NCBI GenBank assembly: GCA_037968895.1
Contig: JBBKWJ010000152.1
Location: 1-36,010 of the forward strand
DNA from: JBBKWJ01 sp037968895
GTDB lineage: Bacteria; Actinomycetota; Acidimicrobiia; Acidimicrobiales; SZUA-35
Direction: 5' to 3'
Length of the DNA: 36,010 nucleotides
Under the pieces are notes generated by a model that worked only from the letters and a program-made list of their open reading frames with translations, did no database searches and was not told the origin of the DNA. The translations under genes and the position numbers were made by a program. Positions 9,151 to 17,516 of this stretch are shown in pieces. Each line of letters starts with the position of its first letter. The stretch's first letter is position 1.

Positions 9151-10125
9151 CTAGGGGCAGATGACGACTTTGCCGACCGTTCCCCGTGAGCCGAGGGCGG
9201 TGAACGCCTCGACGGCTTCGTCGAGTGGACGTTCAGCCGAAATCAGTGGATCGATTTTGCCGGTCTCGAAGAGTTCACAAATGCGATCCCAGTTGGCTCG
9301 CAGATGGTCTCGATCGCGGGCGAGCCAAGCCCCCCAGTGGACGCCAACCACCGAGTAGTTCTTGAGCAACATGTGGTTGGTCGGAGCATCGGCAATCTTG
9401 CCGCTGGTGAAGCCAATGATGAGAAGTCGTCCGTCCCACCCCATGGTGCGGCGAACCTGCTGGAAGGTGTCACCACCAACCGCCTCGTAGCAGACGTCAA
9501 CACCGCGCTTGTCGGTCGCAGCGCGAACGGCCTCGACAATGTCGACTTCGTTGTAGTCGAACGCTGCGTCGGCGCCGAGTTTGTAGACCGTCTCTACCTT
9601 CTTCGCTCCGCCAGCTAGGCCGATGACGTTGGCTCCCATTGCCTTGCCAAGCTGCACGGCGGCTGAACCAGCACCACCGGCGGCTGCGGTCACGAGAAGG
9701 GTTTCGCCGGGCTGTAGCTTGGCCCGATTCTCAAGAGCAAAAACTCCGGTGCCGTAGTTGATGAGCAGCACTGAGGCTTGCGCTTCGGTCATGCCGTCGG
9801 GGATCGGGAAACAGGCGGCAGCAGGTGCAGCGACCTTTTCAGCAAGACCGCCGAGCCCCATCCACAGAACTCGGTCGCCTTCGCTCACATTCGTGACCCC
9901 AGCACCAACGGCCGACACAACGCCTGCGATTTCGGTGCCCGGGGTGAACGGCATTGGGGGCTTGACTTGGTAGCCGCCACGAACTTGAAGGAGATCAGGG
10001 AACCCGATGCTGGCCGCCTTGATGTCGAGAATCACCTGGCCCTCGCCCGGCGTTGGGTCAGCGACTTCGTTGAGGTGGAGAACGTCGGCTGGTTCGCCAA
10101 GTTCAGTGAGTTGCCAAGCGCGCAT
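9151..10125 (-). CDS. NADPH:quinone oxidoreductase-like MDR enzyme
   Basis: This is a medium-chain dehydrogenase/reductase of the zinc-independent quinone-oxidoreductase branch, 324 aa. The N-terminal GroES-like fold (FTPGTEIAGVVSAVG) is followed by the nucleotide-binding motif AAAGGAGSAAVQLGKAMGA and the catalytic-domain segment VDVCYEAVGGD. The structural zinc cysteines of alcohol dehydrogenases are absent. It probably reduces enones or quinones with NADPH, or acts on an enoyl-thioester. The start ATG at 10125 is preceded by SD-like GAAGGA about 7 bases away. It is first in the minus-strand run and divergent from the OYE gene, so the 105-base gap should hold both promoters; I could not assign them. 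Confidence 0.92.
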   Translation of the reverse strand: MRAWQLTELGEPADVLHLNEVADPTPGEGQVILDIKAASIGFPDLLQVRGGYQVKPPMPFTPGTEIAGVVSAVGAGVTNVSEGDRVLWMGLGGLAEKVAAPAAACFPIPDGMTEAQASVLLINYGTGVFALENRAKLQPGETLLVTAAAGGAGSAAVQLGKAMGANVIGLAGGAKKVETVYKLGADAAFDYNEVDIVEAVRAATDKRGVDVCYEAVGGDTFQQVRRTMGWDGRLLIIGFTSGKIADAPTNHMLLKNYSVVGVHWGAWLARDRDHLRANWDRICELFETGKIDPLISAERPLDEAVEAFTALGSRGTVGKVVICP

Positions 10126-10230
10126 GTTGTATTCCTTCGAAGGTCGGCGGTGTGCCCGTCAGCTTGGCACAGCGAGTCTCCGACAATCGAGTCGACAACG
10201 TGGCTGGTGGCTGCGTTGTATGGTGACGCG

Positions 10231-11442
10231 ATGACCCACGAAAGCCCCGGCGAGATCGACTCTGGCCTACTGGGAGCGCCGTTAGAACTGCCGTGTGGCG
10301 TCGTGCTCAAGAACCGGCTTGTCAAAGCAGCGATGTCTGACTCGCTCGGAGATGGTGCAGGTTGTCCGACCGATGAGCAGGCCGCGCTCTATCGGCGGTG
10401 GGCAGATGGCGGTGTTGCTCTCTCGCTCATCGGAGAGGTGCAAGTCGATCATCGCTTTCCAGAGAAGCCGGGAAACCTCGTTCTTGGGCCGACGGCCGAC
10501 GGTGCTCTCCTAACCCGCCTCGCCGACGCCGGGTCCATCAGCGGCGCCCACATCTGGCCGCAACTCGGTCATGCCGGCGCCCTCGCCCACGGCCCGATTT
10601 CTCGACCGGCGGGACCATCTGCGCTGAACCTCGATGGTCTTCAGTGCGACGCGCTGACGTTGTCTGAAGTGGAGGCGTTGCCCATGTCATACGCCAGAGC
10701 GGCAGCGCAGGCCAAGGCCGCTGGCTTCGGTGGCGTTGAGATACATGCGGGACACGGCTTTCTGTTGAGCCAGTTCTTATCGCCGCTTTTCAACTTGCGT
10801 TCTGATCGCTACGGCGGGTCGATCGAGGCGCGATGTCACATTCTCCTCGCCATCGTGCGTCAGGTTCGAGCAGAGGTTGGCCCACAGTTTGCGATTGCCG
10901 TGAAGATCAACTCGAGCGATCAGCTCGAAGGCGGGTTGAGCGAGGACGACGCCACAATCGCGATCTCACTTCTCGGCAACGAGGCCGTTGACCTAATCGA
11001 TATCAGTGGAGGAACCTATTTTCCAGGAGCCCCTGCGAGCTCCGACCGACGAACTTCGGGACCGTACTTTGTCGAGTTCGCGCAACGAGCGCGGGCTGTA
11101 ACGGATATCCCGCTGATGGTGACTGGTGGTTTCAAGACTCGACGGGAGGCGGCAGATGCGGTGACAACCGGAGCGGCGGACGTTGTCGGGCTCGCACGAC
11201 CGATGGCACTTGACCCCGACCTGCCAGCAAAGTGGCTTACCCCGACCGGGGGTGATCCCCTGTTTCCCCGTTTCGATTCTCCGCCGGCGGGCGGGATCAC
11301 CGCCTGGTACACGATGCGGCTTACGGCACTCGCGAACGGCACCGACGCGACGTTCGACCCAACGCTGACTGAGGCAATCGACGAGTACGAGGCTCGTGAT
11401 CAGCAACGTCTCGAAATCTGGCGACGAGCTTTCGACACCTAG
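10231..11442 (+). CDS. NADH:flavin oxidoreductase (Old Yellow Enzyme family)
   Basis: This is an FMN-dependent (beta/alpha)8-barrel ene-reductase of about 403 aa, the standard size of single-domain OYE proteins. Motifs include the N-terminal LKNRLVKAAM, WPQLGHAG near 109-116, the barrel segment IHAGHGFLLSQFLSP at 171-185 and the adjacent RSDRYGGSIE. These are typical of the 2,4-dienoyl-CoA-reductase/2-enoate-reductase branch without the C-terminal iron-sulfur and FAD domains. The frame is open from 9778, but conserved family sequence begins only after the ATG at 10231, so that start is used. It is divergent from the MDR and ligase operon and could supply an enoate reduction step in the same pathway (inference). 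Confidence 0.92.
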   Translation: MTHESPGEIDSGLLGAPLELPCGVVLKNRLVKAAMSDSLGDGAGCPTDEQAALYRRWADGGVALSLIGEVQVDHRFPEKPGNLVLGPTADGALLTRLADAGSISGAHIWPQLGHAGALAHGPISRPAGPSALNLDGLQCDALTLSEVEALPMSYARAAAQAKAAGFGGVEIHAGHGFLLSQFLSPLFNLRSDRYGGSIEARCHILLAIVRQVRAEVGPQFAIAVKINSSDQLEGGLSEDDATIAISLLGNEAVDLIDISGGTYFPGAPASSDRRTSGPYFVEFAQRARAVTDIPLMVTGGFKTRREAADAVTTGAADVVGLARPMALDPDLPAKWLTPTGGDPLFPRFDSPPAGGITAWYTMRLTALANGTDATFDPTLTEAIDEYEARDQQRLEIWRRAFDT

Positions 11443-11470
11443 CCTCGGCTTATTTCAGCGTCCATGAGAG

Positions 11471-11492
11471 TGAACGCCAGTTGTTGCGTTCA
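11471..11492. repeat. Inverted repeat upstream of the ECF sigma gene
   Basis: Perfect 7-base arms TGAACGC and GCGTTCA flank an 8-base spacer, 29 bases after the OYE stop and about 38 bases before the preferred sigma-factor start. It could be an operator or a weak terminator hairpin. Confidence 0.35.
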
Positions 11493-11529
11493 GAGCCTTG
11501 GTGGTGTTGAACAAGGTAATGACGCATGG

Positions 11530-12033
11530 ATGGACCAACGTGAGATGACCTCGAGAGCGAGCTTAGACAGAGAAACAGAGCAGCTGATTCGTGCGCTGTA
11601 TCCGTCACTGCGTCGCTTCGCAGCAGTGGCTGGGGCATCGGAGTCCGATCCCGACGACCTTGTGCAGGAGGCCTTGCTTAGATCGATTCGCGCCCGATCG
11701 TTGGTTGAGATTGAGTTTCCCGAGGCGTACCTGCGGCGAGCAATCCTAAACGTGGCATCGAACGAACGTCGTTCAACCAGGCGACGGTCTTCACGACTGC
11801 GTCGAGTCTCCAGTGGCCTGGACGGTGCCACAAATGACACTTATCCGTCTGACCTCGCAGACCTATTCCATCTCTCATCTGTCGCCCGAGCAGTGTTGTT
11901 CATGGCGGAAGTCGAGAATGCCACGCATCGAGAGGTCGCCGAAACATTGGGGATTAGTGAGAGCAATAGCCGGATGGTCGCCGCGAGAGCGCGAGCGGCC
12001 CTGCGATTGAATCTCAAGGAGGAAACCTCATGA
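11530..12033 (+). CDS. ECF-type RNA polymerase sigma factor
   Basis: This is a small sigma-70 family factor with only regions 2 and 4, as in ECF sigmas. Region 2 is seen around RFAAVAGASESDPDDLVQEA, and a region-2.4-like basic stretch follows. The region 4 helix-turn-helix is HREVAETLGISESNSRMVAA near the C-terminus. The frame is open from an ATG at 11464, but the conserved fold needs only the part from 11530 (MDQREMTS, 167 aa). AAGG lies about 13 bases before it, so the start is uncertain. The stop overlaps the ATG of the next gene (ATGA), which makes that gene its likely anti-sigma factor. The target promoters are unknown. Confidence 0.9.
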   Translation: MDQREMTSRASLDRETEQLIRALYPSLRRFAAVAGASESDPDDLVQEALLRSIRARSLVEIEFPEAYLRRAILNVASNERRSTRRRSSRLRRVSSGLDGATNDTYPSDLADLFHLSSVARAVLFMAEVENATHREVAETLGISESNSRMVAARARAALRLNLKEETS

Positions 12034-12734
12034 CGTCACTAGAGGACCGGCTGAACCGACTCTCTGAGCGCGGCACTCATCGGCCAGTCGACGAGTCCAT
12101 CGATGCACTACGAGCCGAACTGAGCAACGACGCCGACTCCGGCGTCAACTCGAACCATAGGGAGACTGAAATGCTTACTGAGACTAGTGATCCGCAAGTT
12201 CCCGTCAGGCAGCGCGTCTCGCGGCTGGCCTTTGCGGCGGCGGCCATCGTCGTAGCTGGGATAGTTGTAACCATCGCCTACAACGCGGCGGACGAAGGCA
12301 TTGATCCTGACAGTGCTGCCGCGTTGATGCCCGCTCCGGACGAGACACTTCCGCCGGGTGAAAGTGCCGCAGTGACACTCTTTGGCCCCGGCCCCGACTA
12401 TTCCTACCGGCTTTCGGCTGATGCCGAGGTCGGTTGGGCCAGCGATGGCGTCAACGAAACCAGATTCTGCTGGCGTACGCCGGTGATTGAGGATTGCGGA
12501 AGCGAACCAGTTCCGGGCACGCTGCCAATAGCTATTGCGGTGGCTGCTGGCCAGACGCTGACAATTGTGCCAGTCAGCGTTGATTTTTCGATGCCGACGA
12601 CAGCCGTGCTTGTTCTTCGCGACGGGACAACGGTCGAGGAGCCGATCGAGTGGTCAACTGACCCAATCACCATTGGCTACGCCCGCTTCGATACACCGGT
12701 CGAAGAGGTGGCAGAGACCCGCACCAAGGGATGA
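12030..12734 (+). CDS. Single-pass membrane protein, candidate anti-sigma factor
   Basis: The protein (234 aa) has a polar N-terminal cytoplasmic part of about 60 residues, one transmembrane helix at about 65-85, and an extracytoplasmic part of about 145 residues with two cysteines near the middle (FCWRTPVIEDC). This topology fits an anti-sigma factor for the ECF sigma encoded immediately upstream, with which it overlaps by four bases. I see no zinc-binding HxxxCxxC motif, so it would be a zinc-independent or atypical one. A very strong Shine-Dalgarno sequence, AAGGAGG, precedes the ATG by 7 bases. The function is inferred from synteny and topology only. Confidence 0.75.
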   Translation: MTSLEDRLNRLSERGTHRPVDESIDALRAELSNDADSGVNSNHRETEMLTETSDPQVPVRQRVSRLAFAAAAIVVAGIVVTIAYNAADEGIDPDSAAALMPAPDETLPPGESAAVTLFGPGPDYSYRLSADAEVGWASDGVNETRFCWRTPVIEDCGSEPVPGTLPIAIAVAAGQTLTIVPVSVDFSMPTTAVLVLRDGTTVEEPIEWSTDPITIGYARFDTPVEEVAETRTKG

Positions 12735-12739
12735 CGCGA

Positions 12740-13243
12740 CTAGCCGATTCGGTTGCTCAACGCTTCGTTTATTGCGGCGACGGCGGCATCTGGTTCGGGA
12801 ACCGTAACGGTGACAGTGCGTTTGTTGCGGAGCGTGAGCCTGACCGTCGGCCCACGGCGGACCGTGCAGCAGGTGCGTTTCGGCGTCCACCAGAAACCAG
12901 ACGAGACCAGCCACCATGGAAGGTCGATGACCTCGGCGCGCTCGATCACATCAAGGGGGTAGTCGCAGCGGGGCCAGCCGAACGGACCCCAGCGAACAGT
13001 AAACCCGTTGGGGCCAGCCGTCGCCCGCACGTTTGACGTCGTCAGCACGTTTGCGAGCGAACCGATGGCGACGAGTAATAACGGCACGATGAAGAGGAGA
13101 TCGCCCCAGGCGCCGTTCGAGCCTTTGGCCATGAGCACGATGAACAAGGCCATCATGCACGTGCTGGCAACCATCATCCAGTTTGTAGTTCTTCCCGTGT
13201 ACACAGCATGTTTGCCCTGTTTCGCAATGGGTTGCGCGGTCAT
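12740..13243 (-). CDS. Small membrane protein with two TM helices and a PH-like C-terminal part
   Basis: The protein (167 aa) has two hydrophobic segments at about 22-38 and 48-65, then a beta-rich soluble region with WGPFGWPRCDYPLDVIERAEV and VRLTLRNKRTVTVTVPEPDA. That layout resembles bacterial PH-like membrane proteins often found beside YtrA-type GntR regulators, but I do not recognise a named family with certainty. Its ATG overlaps the stop of the GntR gene (ATGA), so it is translationally coupled and last in the six-gene cluster. It ends five bases from the convergent anti-sigma candidate gene. A role in sensing or tuning the ABC exporter is inference. Confidence 0.75.
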   Translation of the reverse strand: MTAQPIAKQGKHAVYTGRTTNWMMVASTCMMALFIVLMAKGSNGAWGDLLFIVPLLLVAIGSLANVLTTSNVRATAGPNGFTVRWGPFGWPRCDYPLDVIERAEVIDLPWWLVSSGFWWTPKRTCCTVRRGPTVRLTLRNKRTVTVTVPEPDAAVAAINEALSNRIG

Positions 13244-13587
13244 GTCAGCTCCTTGATAATTCGTATGAGGTCATTCTTGGCGAGGCCGTGTTGGCGGGCG
13301 GTTTCGACCAGTGCTCTGGCTGCCTCGGTGACAGACGACAGCGTGGGGCCGGTGGACAGCACCCGAGCACCGCGTCCACGCCGAAACTCGAGCACTTCCT
13401 CGTCTCGGAGTTGTCGGTAGGCGGCGAGCACAGTGTTGCGGTCGACCGAGAGTGCGTCTGCGAGCTCGGCGGCGGGTGGTAGCTGATCGCCGATTGGGAG
13501 CTCGCCGCTGGCGACGCCTCGTCGAACGCAGCTGGCAATTTGGTCTTGGAGCCTGTCGCTGGATGAGTGATCGATGGTCCACTGCAT
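13240..13587 (-). CDS. GntR-family transcriptional regulator, YtrA-like
   Basis: This is a short GntR regulator of 115 aa with only the winged-helix DNA-binding domain and a short C-terminal dimerisation tail, as in the YtrA subfamily that controls ABC transporters. The recognition helix segment is AAELADALSVDRNTVLAAYRQL, and LEFRRGRGARVL forms the wing. The frame is open to a TTG at 13626, but that TTG is part of a TTGACT -35 box. The ATG at 13587, directly after a perfect inverted repeat, is therefore the start. It lies 63 bases after the ABC permease and is followed by the overlapping two-TM gene. Autoregulation through the adjacent operator is likely. Confidence 0.9.
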   Translation of the reverse strand: MQWTIDHSSSDRLQDQIASCVRRGVASGELPIGDQLPPAAELADALSVDRNTVLAAYRQLRDEEVLEFRRGRGARVLSTGPTLSSVTEAARALVETARQHGLAKNDLIRIIKELT

Positions 13588-13626
13588 AGTGCTAATATCA
13601 ATAGCACTATAAGTTGACAGAGTCAA
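13588..13626 (-). promoter_or_regulatory. GntR promoter and operator
   Basis: On the minus strand, TTGACT (13621-13626) and TATTGA (13598-13603) are separated by 17 bases. The perfect dyad AGTGCTA-7-TAGCACT (13588-13608) overlaps the -10 and ends at the base before the ATG. Transcription would start within a few bases of the start codon, giving a near-leaderless message. The dyad is the likely GntR operator. Confidence 0.65.
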
Positions 13627-13650
13627 CGGCGAATCTGCGGCATGGGGTGC

Positions 13651-14463
13651 TCAATCAGCGGTGACACGATGGGCGAGCGCGACCCACATGACTGTCGTGA
13701 CGATCCCAATGAGTGTGAGCACGATCAGATGGAAAGTTGTTGACGAGCCGATTCCGAGCCATGGCTGTTGTATTGCTTTGACGACGTGGTTGGTTGGTAC
13801 CAGCTCGGCGACAGTGCGCATTATCGATGGCATCACGGCTGGGGGAGGTCCGGCTCCGCCGAGCAAGAACGAGGGGAAGAACAGGGCGAGGCCAACACCC
13901 TGCGCCGCCCTGGCGTTTGGGAGGGCCAACCCAAGCACGATCCCGGTGTTGATTGATGTCCAGATTCCGAGCGCCAAGCCGAGGAGGGTCAACGGAAGGT
14001 CGTTGATAGCGGGAACGCCAAACACGAGTTGCGTTGTCGCGAGCAGAGTCGCAATGGCGACGACTGTCAGCGCCGTCGCGACTGCGATCCATGCGACGGG
14101 GAGTGCCCACGCGGAGAAGTGCGAGGCTTGAAAGCGACGGAGCACGCCCCGTTCTCGATACGAGGCGAGATGGACTGGCAGCATGACCAGCCCGACGGCA
14201 GCAAGGACCACGCCGATGTAGGCGGCGATGTAGTACGCCGATGGAGGTGCGCCGCCGAACGCAGGGTCGTCCGCCTCGAAACTGGAGCCGATGATCAGCA
14301 CCGTGAGGATCGGAAAGGCGAACACAAAGATCAGTCCGATCGGCTCCCGGATGAATAGCTTGGCCTCGGTGACGATGAGGTGGCGGAGGATGCTGCCCGA
14401 GCTTCGTTCGGTCAGTTGAGGGCTCATTGAGTGGCGTGTCGTCGAAAGGGGTTTTGCCGTCAT
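13651..14463 (-). CDS. ABC-2 type transporter permease
   Basis: This is the membrane subunit of an ABC-2 exporter (DrrB/NodJ-like), 270 aa with six hydrophobic segments. The family-typical region before the last helix is visible as MRTVAELVPTNHVVKAIQQ. The start overlaps the stop of the ATPase gene by four bases, so the pair forms one transporter that probably works as a homodimer of each subunit. It sits downstream of a kinase/regulator pair and upstream of a YtrA-like GntR gene, the usual setting for lipid, drug or peptide exporters that respond to envelope stress. The substrate is unknown. Confidence 0.92.
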   Translation of the reverse strand: MTAKPLSTTRHSMSPQLTERSSGSILRHLIVTEAKLFIREPIGLIFVFAFPILTVLIIGSSFEADDPAFGGAPPSAYYIAAYIGVVLAAVGLVMLPVHLASYRERGVLRRFQASHFSAWALPVAWIAVATALTVVAIATLLATTQLVFGVPAINDLPLTLLGLALGIWTSINTGIVLGLALPNARAAQGVGLALFFPSFLLGGAGPPPAVMPSIMRTVAELVPTNHVVKAIQQPWLGIGSSTTFHLIVLTLIGIVTTVMWVALAHRVTAD

Positions 14464-15419
14464 TGGATCGCTCCGATCAGATTGACGAGGGCATCGTCAA
14501 GGGTGGGATGTTGGATGCGGAGGTCGTCTGGGCCTCGCCCAGATTCCAGCGTTTCGGCACACACTGACGCAATCATCGATGAGGTCCCGAAGACAGTGAT
14601 CTGCCCATCGTGTTCCTCGATTCGCTCGACGCCATCGAGTCTGGCGACGCGCTGGCGATCGAGGCCGCGGCGCGGGGTGAAGCAGATCGTGGTGAGTGAA
14701 GCGTGACGATCAGTGATCTGCCGCGGAGTCCCCGTGTCGACTATGCGCCCGTGATCCATGACGGCCACTCGGTCACAAAGCGCCTCAATCTCTTCGGCGA
14801 AATGGCTTACAAGGACGACGGTCGTACCGCGGTCGCGAACGTCGCGGATGACCTGCCACACGTCGCGTCGGGCGGCGGGATCAAGGCCCTGGGTCAGTTC
14901 GTCGAGGAATACCACCTCGGGTTCGTTGAGTAGTGCGAGCACGATGAAGAGGCGTTGTCGTTGCCCGCCGGAGAGATCGGCGAAGCTCGTCTTTGCCTGT
15001 TCTGCGAGTCCCCATCGATCAAGGTGGGCCATCACATCGCGTCCACGGGCCTGATCGAACAAGGCAACCGCCTCACTAACTCGAAGCCGATCAGGCAACG
15101 ATGACTGTTGGAGTTGGCTCCCGATTGAGCGACGCAACCGAGCGTGATCGGCGTTCGGGTCGAGGCCGAGCACACGCAACGATCCAGCGTCGGGCCGACG
15201 AAGGCCTTGCAAGCACTCGACGGTCGTCGTCTTTCCCGCTCCGTTCGCGCCGAGCAATCCGAAGATTTCGCCGCCGTCGACCGAGAAATTCACGTCGTCG
15301 ACGACGCAGCGGCCCGAGTAGGACTTCGAGATGGCTTCGACGGAGATCACCGCACCGGACGAGAACCGCTGGTGAGTGCGAGCGGGACGAGGGAGCGGGC
15401 TGACCGGATGTGTGAGCAT
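14460..15419 (-). CDS. ABC transporter ATP-binding protein (DrrA-like)
   Basis: This is the ATPase subunit, 319 aa from the preferred ATG at 15419 (GGAAA lies just upstream). Longer starts would run into the response-regulator gene. Motifs in order are Walker A GANGAGKTT (57-65), signature LSGGQRQR (149-156), Walker B VVFLDE (169-174) with the D-loop GLDP, and the H-loop histidine at 206 (VSHFAEE). The usual proline after the Walker B glutamate is a leucine (DELTQGLDP), a mild deviation. A C-terminal extension of about 90 residues is typical of the DrrA/CcmA group. It is coupled to the permease downstream. Confidence 0.93.
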   Translation of the reverse strand: MLTHPVSPLPRPARTHQRFSSGAVISVEAISKSYSGRCVVDDVNFSVDGGEIFGLLGANGAGKTTTVECLQGLRRPDAGSLRVLGLDPNADHARLRRSIGSQLQQSSLPDRLRVSEAVALFDQARGRDVMAHLDRWGLAEQAKTSFADLSGGQRQRLFIVLALLNEPEVVFLDELTQGLDPAARRDVWQVIRDVRDRGTTVVLVSHFAEEIEALCDRVAVMDHGRIVDTGTPRQITDRHASLTTICFTPRRGLDRQRVARLDGVERIEEHDGQITVFGTSSMIASVCAETLESGRGPDDLRIQHPTLDDALVNLIGAIQ

Positions 15420-15459
15420 GGTTTCCAGCATGAGCGCTAAGAAACCGGTACGCATCGCC

Positions 15460-16149
15460 CTATGGTCGACGCGGTTCCTCGTCCCCTGGGAGGAGTTCGG
15501 GAGCGACGATGCCATGATCGTAAGCGAACACGATTGCCGCAGCCCGGTCGCGCACGCCGAGTTTCGAGAAGATCGCGCCGACGTGGCTTTTAACCGTCGC
15601 TTCGCTGACGATCAGCGTGTCGGCGATCTCGCGGTTGGTTGCGCCTCGCGCCATCAGCCGCAGTACATCGTGTTCACGTTCGGTTAGTTGCTCGACGCTA
15701 ACCATTCCCTGCAGCGCGCTCCCACCAGCGCGGCGAAGCGTGTCAAGTACTCGCGGCGTCACCCTCGAATCGAGCCATGCGCCACCGCCGGCCACTGCTC
15801 GGGCGGCAGCGAGGAGACCTTCTGCTGGGGTGTCTTTGAGGACATACCCCGCAGCGCCGGCATCAAGCGCGCCCCAGAGGGCATCGTCTTCGTCAAAGGT
15901 CGTCAGGATCAGAACGGGAACGCCATCGGGGTAGTTGGCCCGAAGTTCTCGGGTTGCGGTGACTCCATCGGTGCGCTGCATCCGGATATCCATCAGCACG
16001 AGATCGGGCCGCAACTCTGCAACCGCTGCCGCCACCTCGTCTCCATCGGAGCACTCGCCGACAACGTCGAACCCGTCAGCGGGCGACAGGATTCGAGCCA
16101 CGCCAGCACGCACGATGGCCTGATCGTCGACGATGAGAACTCGGATCAC
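15460..16149 (-). CDS. NarL/LuxR-family response regulator
   Basis: This is a two-component response regulator of 229 aa. The receiver domain shows the acidic pair in LIVDDQ, the phospho-acceptor D54 in LVLMDIRM, the threonine in LILTTFDED and the lysine in VLKDTP. The C-terminal LuxR helix-turn-helix is LTEREHDVLRLMARGATNREI followed by VSEATVKSHV. The frame is open to 16209, but GTG at 16149 overlaps the kinase stop codon (GTGA) and lies one codon before conserved sequence (IRVLIVDD), so it is taken as the start. It should be phosphorylated by the kinase upstream and activate the ABC genes that follow 40 bases later. Confidence 0.93.
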   Translation of the reverse strand: MIRVLIVDDQAIVRAGVARILSPADGFDVVGECSDGDEVAAAVAELRPDLVLMDIRMQRTDGVTATRELRANYPDGVPVLILTTFDEDDALWGALDAGAAGYVLKDTPAEGLLAAARAVAGGGAWLDSRVTPRVLDTLRRAGGSALQGMVSVEQLTEREHDVLRLMARGATNREIADTLIVSEATVKSHVGAIFSKLGVRDRAAAIVFAYDHGIVAPELLPGDEEPRRP

Positions 16150-17321
16150 GTCAAACCTGGCCGAGCCGGATCGGTTCCCGCGAGCGGCAGGGTCGCGTCG
16201 ACCCGCCATCCGTCTGCGGATGGTTCGGCTGAGACGCAGCCGCCTAGCGATCGGGCGCGTTCACGCATGCCGACGAGGCCGTACCCACCCCGCGGGGCCG
16301 CGTCCGGGCCGGACAGGTCGGCGGATCGCCCATGGTCGGAGACGGTGAGTCGAACGGAACCGCTTTCAATTGCTGCGACGAACTCGACTCGATTAGATGA
16401 CGCGTGGCGAGCGACATTGGCGAGCGCCTCGCGTGCGATCCGGTGCGTCGCCAGGCCGACGGCGCCACGGACGTCCGCGACGCCCGGATCGATCGTTGCA
16501 TCCACTACCAATCCTGTTCGGCGATACTCCTCAACCAGGTCATCGAGCCGATCGGCTTCGGGCTGCGGCGGGTCGATACCCCGTTCGCTCGTACGAAGGG
16601 TCTCGACGGTGGCGCGGATCTGCGCCATGCTCGCTCGGCCAACCGCTTCGGCATCAAGGAGAGCGCGTTCAGCCTCGTCTGGGTCTCTCCGCAGAACGTG
16701 CCGGGCTCCCGTCACGTGCAACATGACGGCGGCGAGGGTGTGTCCCGCCACGTCATGCAACTCTCGAGCGATCCGACGGCGTTCTTCGGCCACCGCCTGG
16801 TCGGCGAGCGCCTCTCGCGCCGCCTCAAGATCGCGGACCAGGAGGTCTTGACGCCACAGTGTGCGACCGATCACCAACAGCAATACGTTGGCGGCGACCC
16901 ACGGGAGCCAAGAGAATCCACCGTCACTGGCCAGCGACGCCAGCAGAATCGCTACTGAACTAGCCGCAGTAATCAGTGCCGCTCGAAGAGTTGATGCGAG
17001 GTACCAAGCGGCGTAGAGGCAGGCCGTGAGTACGAGAAAAAGTGATAGTTCCAGATGGCCCCTGTGACCGACAGCGAGACAAACCGGCACCGCCACTGCG
17101 GCGACGAAGAGTTCACCCGGGACCCAACCAAACACGGCTAGCGCGACGAGTGCGGCTCCCGCTCCGATGATTGCAACGAGATCAATCGTGGTGCTTGGCT
17201 CATTCCATTGGGCCGCCACCACGGCTACAACTGCGATTGACGCCAACAACGGCACCTCGCGCCGACCAACTGGGCGACCCTGGCGCGTGAGGTCGTCGCG
17301 CATCGCCTCAAGTAGATTCAC
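16146..17321 (-). CDS. Sensor histidine kinase, HisKA_3 (NarX/DesK-like) type
   Basis: This 391-aa kinase has four to six hydrophobic segments in residues 23-155 and no large extracytoplasmic domain, so it probably senses the membrane itself. The phospho-acceptor is H189 in ERRRIARELHDVAGH, and the ATP-binding domain shows HRIAREALANVARHA (N box), SDHGRSAD and GGYGLVGMRERA (G boxes). These fit the kinase group that pairs with NarL/LuxR regulators. It is the first gene of the minus-strand cluster and overlaps the response regulator. A 195-base intergenic region separates it from the divergent DUF1059-like gene; the promoter is presumably there but I cannot place it. Confidence 0.93.
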   Translation of the reverse strand: MNLLEAMRDDLTRQGRPVGRREVPLLASIAVVAVVAAQWNEPSTTIDLVAIIGAGAALVALAVFGWVPGELFVAAVAVPVCLAVGHRGHLELSLFLVLTACLYAAWYLASTLRAALITAASSVAILLASLASDGGFSWLPWVAANVLLLVIGRTLWRQDLLVRDLEAAREALADQAVAEERRRIARELHDVAGHTLAAVMLHVTGARHVLRRDPDEAERALLDAEAVGRASMAQIRATVETLRTSERGIDPPQPEADRLDDLVEEYRRTGLVVDATIDPGVADVRGAVGLATHRIAREALANVARHASSNRVEFVAAIESGSVRLTVSDHGRSADLSGPDAAPRGGYGLVGMRERARSLGGCVSAEPSADGWRVDATLPLAGTDPARPGLT

Positions 17322-17394
17322 GGTTTCACGTTAGCTGCCTGAGCTAGAACCGTCTTCCTACTACGGGCGATGCGGTGTCCACTCCAGGGGGGAG

Positions 17395-17415
17395 ATCGAG
17401 CAGGATCGGAGAAGC
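17395..17415 (+). repeat. 21-bp direct repeat, copy 1
   Basis: The 21 bases here are identical to those at 18170-18190. This copy is non-coding, about 100 bases upstream of the DUF1059-like gene. Confidence 0.7.
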
Positions 17416-17516
17416 CGCGACGCTCGAAACCTCGTATCGTATGGCGACGCCCGTAGTCGTCTGGGACGGCTCTCCGCTCGTCCCACGTAGAACACCACCG
17501 CCAAAGGAAGAAATCA

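Noticed and set aside
9778..10230. N-terminal extension of the OYE frame
   Set aside because: The extension overlaps the divergent MDR gene, and family similarity starts at the ATG at 10231.
13588..13626. TTG start of the GntR gene adding 13 residues
   Set aside because: The TTG is the start of a TTGACT -35 box, and the extra codons coincide with the operator dyad.
15688..16851. A 387-codon open frame on the plus strand opposite the response regulator and kinase
   Set aside because: The minus-strand genes have complete family motifs. The plus frame is rich in Arg, Ser and Ala with no recognisable domain, as expected for a shadow in GC-rich DNA.
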